Below are positions 26,548 to 34,806 of a DNA stretch of 35,538 nt, piece after piece. Every line of letters starts with the position of its first letter. The stretch's first letter is position 1. The notes beneath the pieces are model-generated. The model had not been told where the DNA came from. It did no database searches and worked only from the letters and a program-made list of their open reading frames with translations. Source of the stretch: an uncultured bacterium (lineage in GTDB: Bacteria; Planctomycetota; Phycisphaerae; Phycisphaerales; SM1A02); the NCBI GenBank assembly GCA_903961015.1, contig CAJCCX010000243.1, positions 1-35,538 of the forward strand, given 5' to 3'. Both the position numbers and the translations under genes were made by a program.

Positions 26548-28335
26548 CTAGCCGCGGAACACGGCGCCCAAACGTTTGCCCAAGACGGAACTGGCAGCCA
26601 GCATCGTCGCAGCCAATAAAAGCATCGCCCAAGTTCCCATTGCACTTGCGATTGCAGGCCCATCGCCGAGCCGATCAAAGAGGGTATAGATCGCCTTTGT
26701 AACGGGGAAATCAGCCTCCCGCTGCGCAAGCAAAAGCGAATCGGAAACCTCCAGCATGGACAGACTGAACGCCAAGAGCCCCCCCGCAATCATGTTGGCT
26801 GCGACCAACGGGACGACGATCTTGCGCAAGATTCGGCCTGGCTTTGCCCCGACGCTTGCCGCAGCCTCTTCGAGATCGACGGGTGTCTGTTCCAATCCTG
26901 CAACAGTCGATCGCACAACATATGGCAATCGCCGAATGGCATATGCAATGATCAGAAATGGAAATGGATTTGGCTCAGCACCGACGATGTTTCCCCACGA
27001 AGCGAGCGGCGCTTGCGAAAACCATATCCACCACGATGTCGGCAGAATCGTCTGCATCCAACCGAGCCATGATGGAGCCGTCGCAGCAAATGGCCACTCC
27101 AAACTCATCGAGACGAATCCAAAAGCAAGCACGAGACCTGGAACTGCGATGGGCAACATCACCATCACATCGAGAAGCCAGCGAAGTGGAAGCTTTGTTC
27201 GCACCAAGATGCGCGCGGCTGCAACACCAAGAATCAGATCCAGCAAGACTGCGAAACCCGCCAGAAAAAGTGAGTTGCGAATCGCTCCCGCCACAAGCGG
27301 ATGTTGCAACGCGTGGGCAAAATTGGCCAATGTCCATGCTTGCGGAAGAATCGTTTGATACCAACTGCCTGAGACGCTGAAAGCAGAAAGCACAACGCCG
27401 ATATGAGGCAGGCACGCGATGAATGAGATGCCTCCCAGCAATGCCCACGCACCGATCGATCCTTTCCAACCCAGAGGAGTTTCCACTCTGCCGACGGACG
27501 CTTTCGTGGATGTCGTTGCGAGAGATCGCCCGAGCGTCGATCTTCCAATGAGATAAATGCTCGTTGCCACGACGAACATCACAACAGTCAGCGCATATGG
27601 CTGTCGCGATGTTTCGATTTCTTTCAGTCCATCGAAAATCTGCACACTTGTCACGGTGCGGAAACCAAACATCAGCGGCGTTCCGAGTTCGGTGAAGCTC
27701 CACACAAAGACAATTGTTGCTCCCGCAAAAAAGCCAGGTCGCAGCATCGGCAGTGTGATGCGTGTGAATCTGCGCCAAGGTCCAGCGCCAACATTGCGCG
27801 CGGCTTCTTCCAATCCTGGATCAATATTTGCCAGCGACGCCAAGAGATTCAAATAGAGAATCGGATACAGATGAAGCCCTTGCAACAAGATGATGAACAC
27901 AAATCCACCGTCGAGTAGAAAGTCAATTGGCGCAGAAATCGCACCAATATTAATCAGAATGGCATTGAGGCTTCCCGTCCGCCCGATGATCGCCTCGATG
28001 CCAATCGCCCCAACGAATGGTGGCAAAATCAACGGCGCTAAGAGCAGTGCATTGAGAAAACCCTTTCCAGCAAATGCACAGCGTGCAGAGACCATCGCCA
28101 TCGGAATCGAAAGGATTGTCGCGATGAGCGTCGTCAACAGACCAATCGCGAGCGCATTCCAAAGTCCAAGTCGAAGTTGCGGATCTCGAAAGACATCAAG
28201 AATATGAAAGAGAGTCCATCCCTTGGAATCATGCAGCGCGCCATGAACGGAATACCAAATTGGAAGTAATAAAAATACACCCAGAATTGCTAGAAGCCCA
28301 GCGAGAATAATCAAATCAATTCGACGCGCGCGCAC
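26548..28335 (-). CDS. Two-domain ABC transporter permease (iron(III)/thiamine-type)
   Basis: About 12 hydrophobic segments with two EAA-type loops (EEAARNVGAGPWRRFTRITLPMLRPG; EEAAASVGAKPGRILRKIVVPLVAANM). Confidence 0.85.
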   Translation of the reverse strand: MRARRIDLIILAGLLAILGVFLLLPIWYSVHGALHDSKGWTLFHILDVFRDPQLRLGLWNALAIGLLTTLIATILSIPMAMVSARCAFAGKGFLNALLLAPLILPPFVGAIGIEAIIGRTGSLNAILINIGAISAPIDFLLDGGFVFIILLQGLHLYPILYLNLLASLANIDPGLEEAARNVGAGPWRRFTRITLPMLRPGFFAGATIVFVWSFTELGTPLMFGFRTVTSVQIFDGLKEIETSRQPYALTVVMFVVATSIYLIGRSTLGRSLATTSTKASVGRVETPLGWKGSIGAWALLGGISFIACLPHIGVVLSAFSVSGSWYQTILPQAWTLANFAHALQHPLVAGAIRNSLFLAGFAVLLDLILGVAAARILVRTKLPLRWLLDVMVMLPIAVPGLVLAFGFVSMSLEWPFAATAPSWLGWMQTILPTSWWIWFSQAPLASWGNIVGAEPNPFPFLIIAYAIRRLPYVVRSTVAGLEQTPVDLEEAAASVGAKPGRILRKIVVPLVAANMIAGGLLAFSLSMLEVSDSLLLAQREADFPVTKAIYTLFDRLGDGPAIASAMGTWAMLLLAATMLAASSVLGKRLGAVFRG

Positions 28336-28387
28336 GATGGTGCAAGAGTAACCCCAAACTCAAAGACCAAAAATCAACCTGAACGCT

Positions 28388-29962
28388 TTATCCCCAGTTG
28401 GAAAGTAACCCAGCAAGATCCAGTCCGTCTGTGTTGCCATCACCATTCACGTCGCCACTACTGCCACCCCAACCACTCAGGAGTGTGGTGAGATCTATTC
28501 CGTCGACCCTTCCATCTTGATTCAGATCGCCAATCATCGGCGGCATAATCCATGCCAGCGCGAACGATGTTGCAGTAGTTGCGGTTCCAATTCTTTTCAC
28601 TTCGATTAAATAATCGCCCGCAACCAGGTTTTTCACATAGAGATGTTCGACATTGTCGACGGTTGATCTGCTAGCGACATTTCCACCAGAAAAATAGGCG
28701 GCACCTTGATCGGCCTCAAGCGACCAAATTCCACCTGTGCTATCCAAACGAAGCAAAGTCAGATTGATATCTGCAACTGTCGGCACCGAAATCGAAGTTA
28801 ACAAGGATCGATTCCATGTAGCAACAACCGAGAGTTCAGGGATTGTTTGCGACGTGCGAATCCGCCAATATCGTGTCGCCCCAGATGGAATGACCTCGAA
28901 ATCCCACCCAGCCGGTGGTGCGAAAGTCACGGCCGGAGTTGCCACACCATCACGCTCTCCTCCAGTCAAGATGCGATGACTTCGATCAACATTCACAACA
29001 TCGACACCATAAATCGGATCGAGCGGCTTCACAGTTAGTCCACGAGTCACACCGCTTGTCGCTGGATTATTCGTCCAACCTGCTCGATGTCGTGCGCCCG
29101 CCATCATGACCGCTTTGATCACAGTTGTCTCGTCCGCATTTGGATTTATTGAAACGCTCGGATGCGTTGCAGCCGTCTGAAAAAGCAGAGCTGCAACGGA
29201 GCTGACCACGGGAGTTGCCCAACTCGTGAGAGCGCCTGGAGCAACAATTTCAGGTTTCATTCGACCAACACCATCACCACCCGCTGGAACATCACCATGC
29301 GAGTGATTGCCGTCCATCAGTCCTACAGAAAGACCGTGATAACCCATCGCCATCAACGGATAAGTTGGAGCAGTCGCACCATTGTTCATTCCCACCATAT
29401 AAAGCGTGTCATCACGGTTCATCGCGAAATCAGCGCGACGCAGGATTTCATTGTCAACAGCAGTTGGAGTCGACCCAGATGCGCCACCGATCCAACTGTT
29501 GTTGTAAATCTTCAATGCATTCGATAGAGGGAGCGCAGGCGAAATAGATGCTCCTTGACCATATTTCAGCACCGAGTTGATAAAACTGTTTGCCTCCCAA
29601 AGATAAATCTGTGTCACACCACCAGCGATGCTTGCAGTATTGGAATAGAAAGATTGCGCAACAGTATTCGCGTGCCAACTGACTGTGGGAACGCCACTCT
29701 GAGGTAAGAATGTCTTGCCCGAAAATTCTGGAGCGATTAGATTTGGTCCATAGTTTGCAGCAGTTCCATCGCCACCCGCTTCAACTTGTGCAACATTTAT
29801 TCCCGCACCATTTGGAATCGCCTGCCCACTCAATCGTGCAACCAATGTGTCGTAGCCAATCTCATCTGCAAGCGCGCCTGTTATGAAAGAAAAGGAAACA
29901 GTGCTGCCGACAAATAGGTGCAGGAAAATCAATCGATTTTTTCCTAAACAGGAACGCCTCAT
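28388..29962 (-). CDS. Secreted S8-like serine protease with C-terminal dockerin type I-like tail
   Basis: Signal peptide; INVAQVEAGGD, WHANTVAQSFYS, MNNG, TSWATPVVSSVAALL correspond to subtilase blocks; C-terminal GDLNQDGRVDGIDLTTLLSGWGG..GDVNGDGNTDGLDLAGLLSNWG. Confidence 0.8.
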   Translation of the reverse strand: MRRSCLGKNRLIFLHLFVGSTVSFSFITGALADEIGYDTLVARLSGQAIPNGAGINVAQVEAGGDGTAANYGPNLIAPEFSGKTFLPQSGVPTVSWHANTVAQSFYSNTASIAGGVTQIYLWEANSFINSVLKYGQGASISPALPLSNALKIYNNSWIGGASGSTPTAVDNEILRRADFAMNRDDTLYMVGMNNGATAPTYPLMAMGYHGLSVGLMDGNHSHGDVPAGGDGVGRMKPEIVAPGALTSWATPVVSSVAALLFQTAATHPSVSINPNADETTVIKAVMMAGARHRAGWTNNPATSGVTRGLTVKPLDPIYGVDVVNVDRSHRILTGGERDGVATPAVTFAPPAGWDFEVIPSGATRYWRIRTSQTIPELSVVATWNRSLLTSISVPTVADINLTLLRLDSTGGIWSLEADQGAAYFSGGNVASRSTVDNVEHLYVKNLVAGDYLIEVKRIGTATTATSFALAWIMPPMIGDLNQDGRVDGIDLTTLLSGWGGSSGDVNGDGNTDGLDLAGLLSNWG

Positions 29963-29999
29963 ACTCTTACCGTAGCATTACATTCATAAAAGGCAAAAA

Positions 30000-30959
30000 A
30001 TGAGTATGAATAATCCAATAATTTTAGTCTGCGAACCCCTTGCGCAAGCCCCAATGGCTTGGCTGAAGGGCGTTTCGCGAGTCATTGAGGGCGGTTGCGC
30101 TTGCAATGACTTCGCCGCGAACGCCCAAGATGCAACTGGTTTGGTGGTGCGAACCTATACCAATGTCGACCGAGCGCTTTTGGAACGTCTACCGAATTTG
30201 AAGGTTGTTGGACGAGCGGGTGTTGGCGTCGACAACATCGATCTAGATGCATGCGCAGCGCGAGGTGTGAGGGTGGTTCACACTCCAGATGCGAACACGC
30301 AAGCAGTTGTTGAATATGTCGTTTGCCTTTTGGGAGATGCCCTTCGCCCTCGGGTTTTTCTTGACCATGCTTTGCCCCTTGATCAGTGGGAGAATGCACG
30401 CAGCGAGATTGTTGCAAGTCGCCAAATGAGCGAACTCACTCTTGGGATTCTTGGATATGGTCGCGTAGGAAGTCGCCTCGCTGAAGTTGCGCAAGCGATT
30501 GGTTTTCGCGTGCTCTTCAATGATCTGCTGAATGTCACGCCAGCACACACCAGCAGCGCGATACGCGTCGATGCTGCAACGCTCTTTCGAGAATCGGACG
30601 TCCTTTCGATTCACATCGACGGCCGACCATCGAATCGTGATTTCGTCAGCGCTTCAATGATTGGGCTGATGCGATCGGATGTGGTTGTGATCAATACAAG
30701 TCGAGGAATGGTTCTGCAGACTGAAGCACTTGCGCTTTTTCTCCAGGCAAATCCAATAGCGCGCGCGATTCTGGATGTCCACGATCCGGAACCATTCACT
30801 GCAGACAATCCACTTGTGAAATTGCCAAACGCATTTCTTGCTCCGCACTTGGCCAGCCGCACCGAAACAGCAATGACCAATATGAGTTGGGTTGTACGCG
30901 ATGTGATCGAAGTGGCAATGGGACGAAAGCCCAAGTTTGAAGTTGGTCTTGATGCTTGA
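30000..30959 (+). CDS. D-2-hydroxyacid dehydrogenase, phosphoglycerate-dehydrogenase family, no ACT domain
   Basis: GRAGVGVDNIDLDACAARGVRVVHTPDANTQAV, LGILGYGRVGSRLAEVA, INTSRGMV, LDVHDPEP, LAPHLASRTETA. Confidence 0.88.
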   Translation: MSMNNPIILVCEPLAQAPMAWLKGVSRVIEGGCACNDFAANAQDATGLVVRTYTNVDRALLERLPNLKVVGRAGVGVDNIDLDACAARGVRVVHTPDANTQAVVEYVVCLLGDALRPRVFLDHALPLDQWENARSEIVASRQMSELTLGILGYGRVGSRLAEVAQAIGFRVLFNDLLNVTPAHTSSAIRVDAATLFRESDVLSIHIDGRPSNRDFVSASMIGLMRSDVVVINTSRGMVLQTEALALFLQANPIARAILDVHDPEPFTADNPLVKLPNAFLAPHLASRTETAMTNMSWVVRDVIEVAMGRKPKFEVGLDA

Positions 30960-30981
30960 TATTTAACTTCTGCGAAATGAC

Positions 30982-32178
30982 TCAGCGTCCGCTCGAAGAA
31001 GAGCCTGAACAGACTGCAGCGCCTTCTGCAACTACTGCTGTAGCAGTCGAAGCGACATCGGTTGCAAGTCCAAGCTGCACCAGATGCGCACGAGGTCCAT
31101 GCAACTTCTTCGATTCTTCCTTCAATGCACGCTTCGCTTGCGGATTGGCATAGGTGCTGAAGACCATCGCCTTGACCGTCGCCCAAAGACCTGGAACACC
31201 AGAAAAAGTGTAATCCACGGCCGTAGGTTCGTGTCCGCAGTGCACCATGCAATTCTGACATTTGGCATTTCCGGAGGCGCGACCATAACGCTCCCACTCC
31301 GTTTCTTCCATCAATTCTGCGAAGGTGTCGACATATCCTTCATTCAAGAGATAGCACGGCTTCTGCCAACCAAATAAGTTGAATGTTGGATTTCCCCAAG
31401 GAGTGCATTCGAAGGAACGCTTGCCCATCAGATATTCCAGGAACAATGCGGACTGATTGAACCGCCAACGATTGCGACCATCACGACGATTGGACAGCAC
31501 CATCTGGAAAAGTTCGTGGGTCTTCTGACGCTTGAGAAAACTCTTTTGGTCAGGCGCTTTGTCATATGCATAACCAGGACTGACCATCATTCCTTCAACA
31601 CCGAGATCCATCATCTGATCGAAAAACTCTCGAATCGCATTCGGGTCTGCACCATCGAAGAGCGTTGTGTTTGTGGTGACGCGGAATCCGCGATCGACCG
31701 CCAATCGAATTCCTTCGATCGCTTTTTGGAAAGTCCCGTCGCGGCAAACAGCAAAATCGTGGTGTTCCTCGACGCCGTCCATATGCACGCTGAATGTCAG
31801 ATATTTGCTCGGCTCAAACCAACCCGCTTCAAGTTTTTCCTTCAAGAGAAGCGCATTCGTGCAGAGATAGATGTATTTCTTGCGCTTGACCAACTCTTTG
31901 ACGATTTGGGAAATCTGCGGATGCAGGAGCGGCTCGCCACCGGGAATAGAAACCATCGGAGCGCCACACTCATCCACGGCCTTCATGCACTCTGAAACGG
32001 AGAGGTCTCGCTTGAGAATATGGGCCGGAAACTGAATCTTCCCGCATCCCGCGCATGCCAAATTGCAGCGCAAAAGAGGTTCAAGCATCAGAACGAGAGG
32101 ATATTTCCGACGACCACGAAGCTTCTGTCCTAAGACATAACTTGCGACGGTCCACATCTGGCTAATTGGTACTGGCAT
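30982..32178 (-). CDS. hpnH: Adenosyl-hopene transferase, radical SAM protein HpnH
   Basis: MLEPLLRCNLACAGCGKIQ (CxxxCxxC), SIPGGEPLLHPQI, FSVHMDGVEEHHDFAVCRDGTFQKAIEGIR, SPGYAYDKAPDQ, WGNPTFNLFGWQKPCYLLNEGY. Confidence 0.9.
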   Translation of the reverse strand: MPVPISQMWTVASYVLGQKLRGRRKYPLVLMLEPLLRCNLACAGCGKIQFPAHILKRDLSVSECMKAVDECGAPMVSIPGGEPLLHPQISQIVKELVKRKKYIYLCTNALLLKEKLEAGWFEPSKYLTFSVHMDGVEEHHDFAVCRDGTFQKAIEGIRLAVDRGFRVTTNTTLFDGADPNAIREFFDQMMDLGVEGMMVSPGYAYDKAPDQKSFLKRQKTHELFQMVLSNRRDGRNRWRFNQSALFLEYLMGKRSFECTPWGNPTFNLFGWQKPCYLLNEGYVDTFAELMEETEWERYGRASGNAKCQNCMVHCGHEPTAVDYTFSGVPGLWATVKAMVFSTYANPQAKRALKEESKKLHGPRAHLVQLGLATDVASTATAVVAEGAAVCSGSSSSGR

Positions 32179-32377
32179 ATGAAATAGTTCCGAACAGAAT
32201 TGAGTTGTCAATCGTAGCACGGGGATGACGATTTGTGGAGTCTTTTCTTCTACTGGCTTCGACCAGAATTCAAGCCTGACAGAGACTCTCATTCAGCTCA
32301 CTGGATCCGCCTTCTCTCCCACTTCCACCCCAAGTGTCAATGGACGTTCTCCCAAGAGTGTTGCGCAGAGAATCACC

Positions 32378-33034
32378 ATGCCAGTTTGGTCGAGTACCTT
32401 CCCAAACACCATGGCATCGCGCGTTGAAGAAGTTCGCTCTGATGAATCACTTCTTCAGCTGCATCTGGAGGGTGACGCTGGAGCATTCCCCGCACTGCTT
32501 GGGCGTTATAAAAATGAACTCCATGGGTTTCTTGCGAAATTTCTTGGATCGGCATCGGCCGCTGACGATGTCTTTCAAGAGACTTTTCTGCAAATCCATT
32601 TGTCTGGAGCAACTTTTGATCAAACGAGAAAGTTTAAGCCGTGGCTTTATACGATCGCTGCAAACAAGGCTCGGGACTTTCATCGCAAGCGAAAGCGACG
32701 AATGATGGCGAGCCTTGAAGCTCCCATCGGAAAAAATCCTGATAGCGCCACGCTGCTTGACATGTTGAAATCGGATCAAGAGCAACCCGATGTGCAAAGC
32801 GAAAATGCAGATCAACAGGCGTTGGTCAAGCGCGTGCTTGATGGACTTCCAGATCATCACCGTGAAGTCATTCTGCTTGGATATTTTCAGCGAATGAGCT
32901 ATCAACAAGTTGCGGATGTACTTCAGATTCCACTGGGAACTGTGAAGAGCAGACTCCATACAGCTGTGGCACTCTTTTCAACGCATTGGCGGAAAGCAAC
33001 AAAAACACAAATGGGCACAGGCGAGAACGAATGA
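32378..33034 (+). CDS. ECF-type RNA polymerase sigma factor
   Basis: Sigma2-like DDVFQETFLQIHLSGATFDQTRKFKPWLYTIAANKARDFHRKRKRR and sigma4-like LDGLPDHHREVILLGYFQRMSYQQVADVLQIPLGTVKSRLHTA. Start uncertain (32378 or 32411). Confidence 0.9.
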   Translation: MPVWSSTFPNTMASRVEEVRSDESLLQLHLEGDAGAFPALLGRYKNELHGFLAKFLGSASAADDVFQETFLQIHLSGATFDQTRKFKPWLYTIAANKARDFHRKRKRRMMASLEAPIGKNPDSATLLDMLKSDQEQPDVQSENADQQALVKRVLDGLPDHHREVILLGYFQRMSYQQVADVLQIPLGTVKSRLHTAVALFSTHWRKATKTQMGTGENE

Positions 33035-33963
33035 ATAAACCAGAAGAAACAAACATCAATCCTGTCGAAGCCGAGGCTCTCGACTTTCTCATCGCGGCAG
33101 AATTTGACCCGACTGCAATCCAACGAATGCCCGAACATCTTCGAGCGAATGCACGAAGGTTTCTTGCTGAACTTCAAAATATCAACTCATATCCAGTCGA
33201 ATCGCCAAGCGATGCACTGATTGATACGACGCTGGCAAGAATTGCGCAGGAAGAACGGCGACAATCGCAGCGACTGCGTTTTTCGAATTCACAGCCATCG
33301 CTGCGAAAAAGACTTGGCATTCCCAACATTGTTGCGGTCGCAGCCATGTTGATCGTTGCAGCTGGAGTGGCAGTCCCCCTGACGAATCAAGTTCGCCAGA
33401 GCCAAACGCAATTGATGTGCGCCAACGGGCTTCGAACTGTGGGATCTGGACTTTCTGCGTATGCCGCCGACAACCGCGGAGTCTTACCTATGACCGCGGG
33501 GCTTGGATCATTTCTGACTGATTCGACTTCGACCGACAGCGGAATCATCGAGAACGCTCAACATCTGGACATGCTTGCGAAGAACGGATATTGCGATGCG
33601 AAATGCACGCGTTGCAATGGATCTCGGAATTTGTCTTACCGCATTCCAATGCATCATTCTCAGAAGAATCTGTCATCGATGCAGCGCAGTCCAGTCGCGG
33701 CGGACGCAAATCCTGTTCAGACGATGACGCGCAGAGGAATCACGCCAGTTCATTTCATGATGTCTTCCCAAAATCATGCTCAACGCGGACAGAATGTTCT
33801 TTTTTCCGACGGGAGCGTGATCTGGATGGTGACGCCAAATTTGTCCAACGGACCGAGAGGTCTCTTCGACAATATTTGGGTGATTCGCGACAAAAATGGC
33901 GTCGAAACGTTCAATCTGAGGTCAAACCCTAGACACGCACTCGAGATCTTGTTGGCGAACTAA
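33031..33963 (+). CDS. Putative anti-sigma-factor-like membrane protein with pseudopilin/DUF1559-like extracytoplasmic region
   Basis: ATGA overlap with the sigma gene; cytoplasmic N-terminus, single TM (IPNIVAVAAMLIVAAGVAVPLT), then CANGLRTVGSGLSAYAADNRGVLPM and GQNVLFSDGSVIWM. Confidence 0.7.
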   Translation: MNKPEETNINPVEAEALDFLIAAEFDPTAIQRMPEHLRANARRFLAELQNINSYPVESPSDALIDTTLARIAQEERRQSQRLRFSNSQPSLRKRLGIPNIVAVAAMLIVAAGVAVPLTNQVRQSQTQLMCANGLRTVGSGLSAYAADNRGVLPMTAGLGSFLTDSTSTDSGIIENAQHLDMLAKNGYCDAKCTRCNGSRNLSYRIPMHHSQKNLSSMQRSPVAADANPVQTMTRRGITPVHFMMSSQNHAQRGQNVLFSDGSVIWMVTPNLSNGPRGLFDNIWVIRDKNGVETFNLRSNPRHALEILLAN

Positions 33964-34006
33964 AACCAGACTCAGTCACTCAAGTTTTCGCCAATTGAAA
34001 AGGTTC

Positions 34007-34035
34007 TTGCGGAATTCGACCATCTCCTGTACCCT
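34007..34035 (+). promoter_or_regulatory. Possible sigma70-type promoter for rpmI-rplT
   Basis: TTGCGG - 17 nt - TACCCT, 25 nt upstream of the rpmI ATG. Confidence 0.3.
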
Positions 34036-34059
34036 TCTCGACCCAACGAATGGTTCTAT

Positions 34060-34323
34060 ATGCCAAAGCAAAAGACACACAAAGGTTTAGCGAAGCGGAT
34101 TAAAGTCACCAAGACCGGCAAGGTTCGGTTCTTCGGTCCAAATAGCCGCCATCTCAAAAGTAACAAACGCGGCACAACTGTGCAGACGTATCGCAAGGCT
34201 CGCTTTGCGCGCAATGGTGATACGAAAATGTACGGCAAGCTTCTCAATCGTTCGCTGCTTTCGCAGCAACAACACACTGCGGCGAAAGTCGCACGTGAAG
34301 ACAAAGCCGCTGAAGGCGGTTGA
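34060..34323 (+). CDS. rpmI: 50S ribosomal protein L35
   Basis: MPKQKTHKGLAKRIKVTKTGKVRF..SRHLKSNKR. Confidence 0.93.
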   Translation: MPKQKTHKGLAKRIKVTKTGKVRFFGPNSRHLKSNKRGTTVQTYRKARFARNGDTKMYGKLLNRSLLSQQQHTAAKVAREDKAAEGG

Positions 34324-34353
34324 TTTTTCGCACTGCCCGCCGGGTTCGAAAGT

Positions 34354-34369
34354 CCGTTCAAGTGAACGG
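34354..34369 (+). promoter_or_regulatory. Perfect short inverted repeat in the rpmI-rplT spacer
   Basis: CCGTTCAAGTGAACGG; may act as a hairpin in the rplT leader. Confidence 0.4.
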
Positions 34370-34425
34370 CCCCGTCGAGCGCAACCCCCGAGGACTGCAC
34401 ACTCTGGACATCGCAGGAGTATCGA

Positions 34426-34806
34426 ATGCCAAGAGCACGAAAAGGCGCCGCACGCACCCAAGCCCGACGAAAATTGCTGCGCGAAGCGCGAGGATATTTC
34501 GGGACCAAGAGTCGTCTAAAACAACAAGCCAAGGTTGCGCTGATGCGCGCTGGGCGCAATGCGTGGATTCATCGACGCCTTCGTCGCCGAGATTTCCGCA
34601 GCCTTTGGATCACTCGTATCACCGCAGCATGCAGAATGCGCGGAATTCGATATAGCCAATTCATCGCAGCTCTCAGCAATGCAAACATTTTGCTGAATCG
34701 AAAGATGCTCAGCGAAATTGCGATCCACGATCCGATGACCTTCGACAGTCTTGCTGCGCATGTCCCTGGAGCGCACAAGCCTCACGTTGAAGCTCTGGCG
34801 AAATGA
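34426..34806 (+). CDS. rplT: 50S ribosomal protein L20
   Basis: MPRARKGAARTQARRKLLREARGYFGTKSRL..AYRDRRxRKRDFR-like block, WITRITAACRMRGIRYSQFI. Confidence 0.95.
   Translation: MPRARKGAARTQARRKLLREARGYFGTKSRLKQQAKVALMRAGRNAWIHRRLRRRDFRSLWITRITAACRMRGIRYSQFIAALSNANILLNRKMLSEIAIHDPMTFDSLAAHVPGAHKPHVEALAK

Noticed and set aside
26975-27778. 267-aa minus ORF inside the ABC permease
   Set aside because: Alternate-frame shadow of a clear membrane protein; Cys/Ser/Arg-rich non-protein-like composition.
30611-31297. 228-aa minus ORF across the serA-like/hpnH convergent ends
   Set aside because: Frame-shifted shadow; both true genes on either side are clear.
34341-34356. GGGTTCGAAAGTCC resembling a tRNA T-arm
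   Set aside because: It lies just after rpmI with no acceptor, D or anticodon arms around it.
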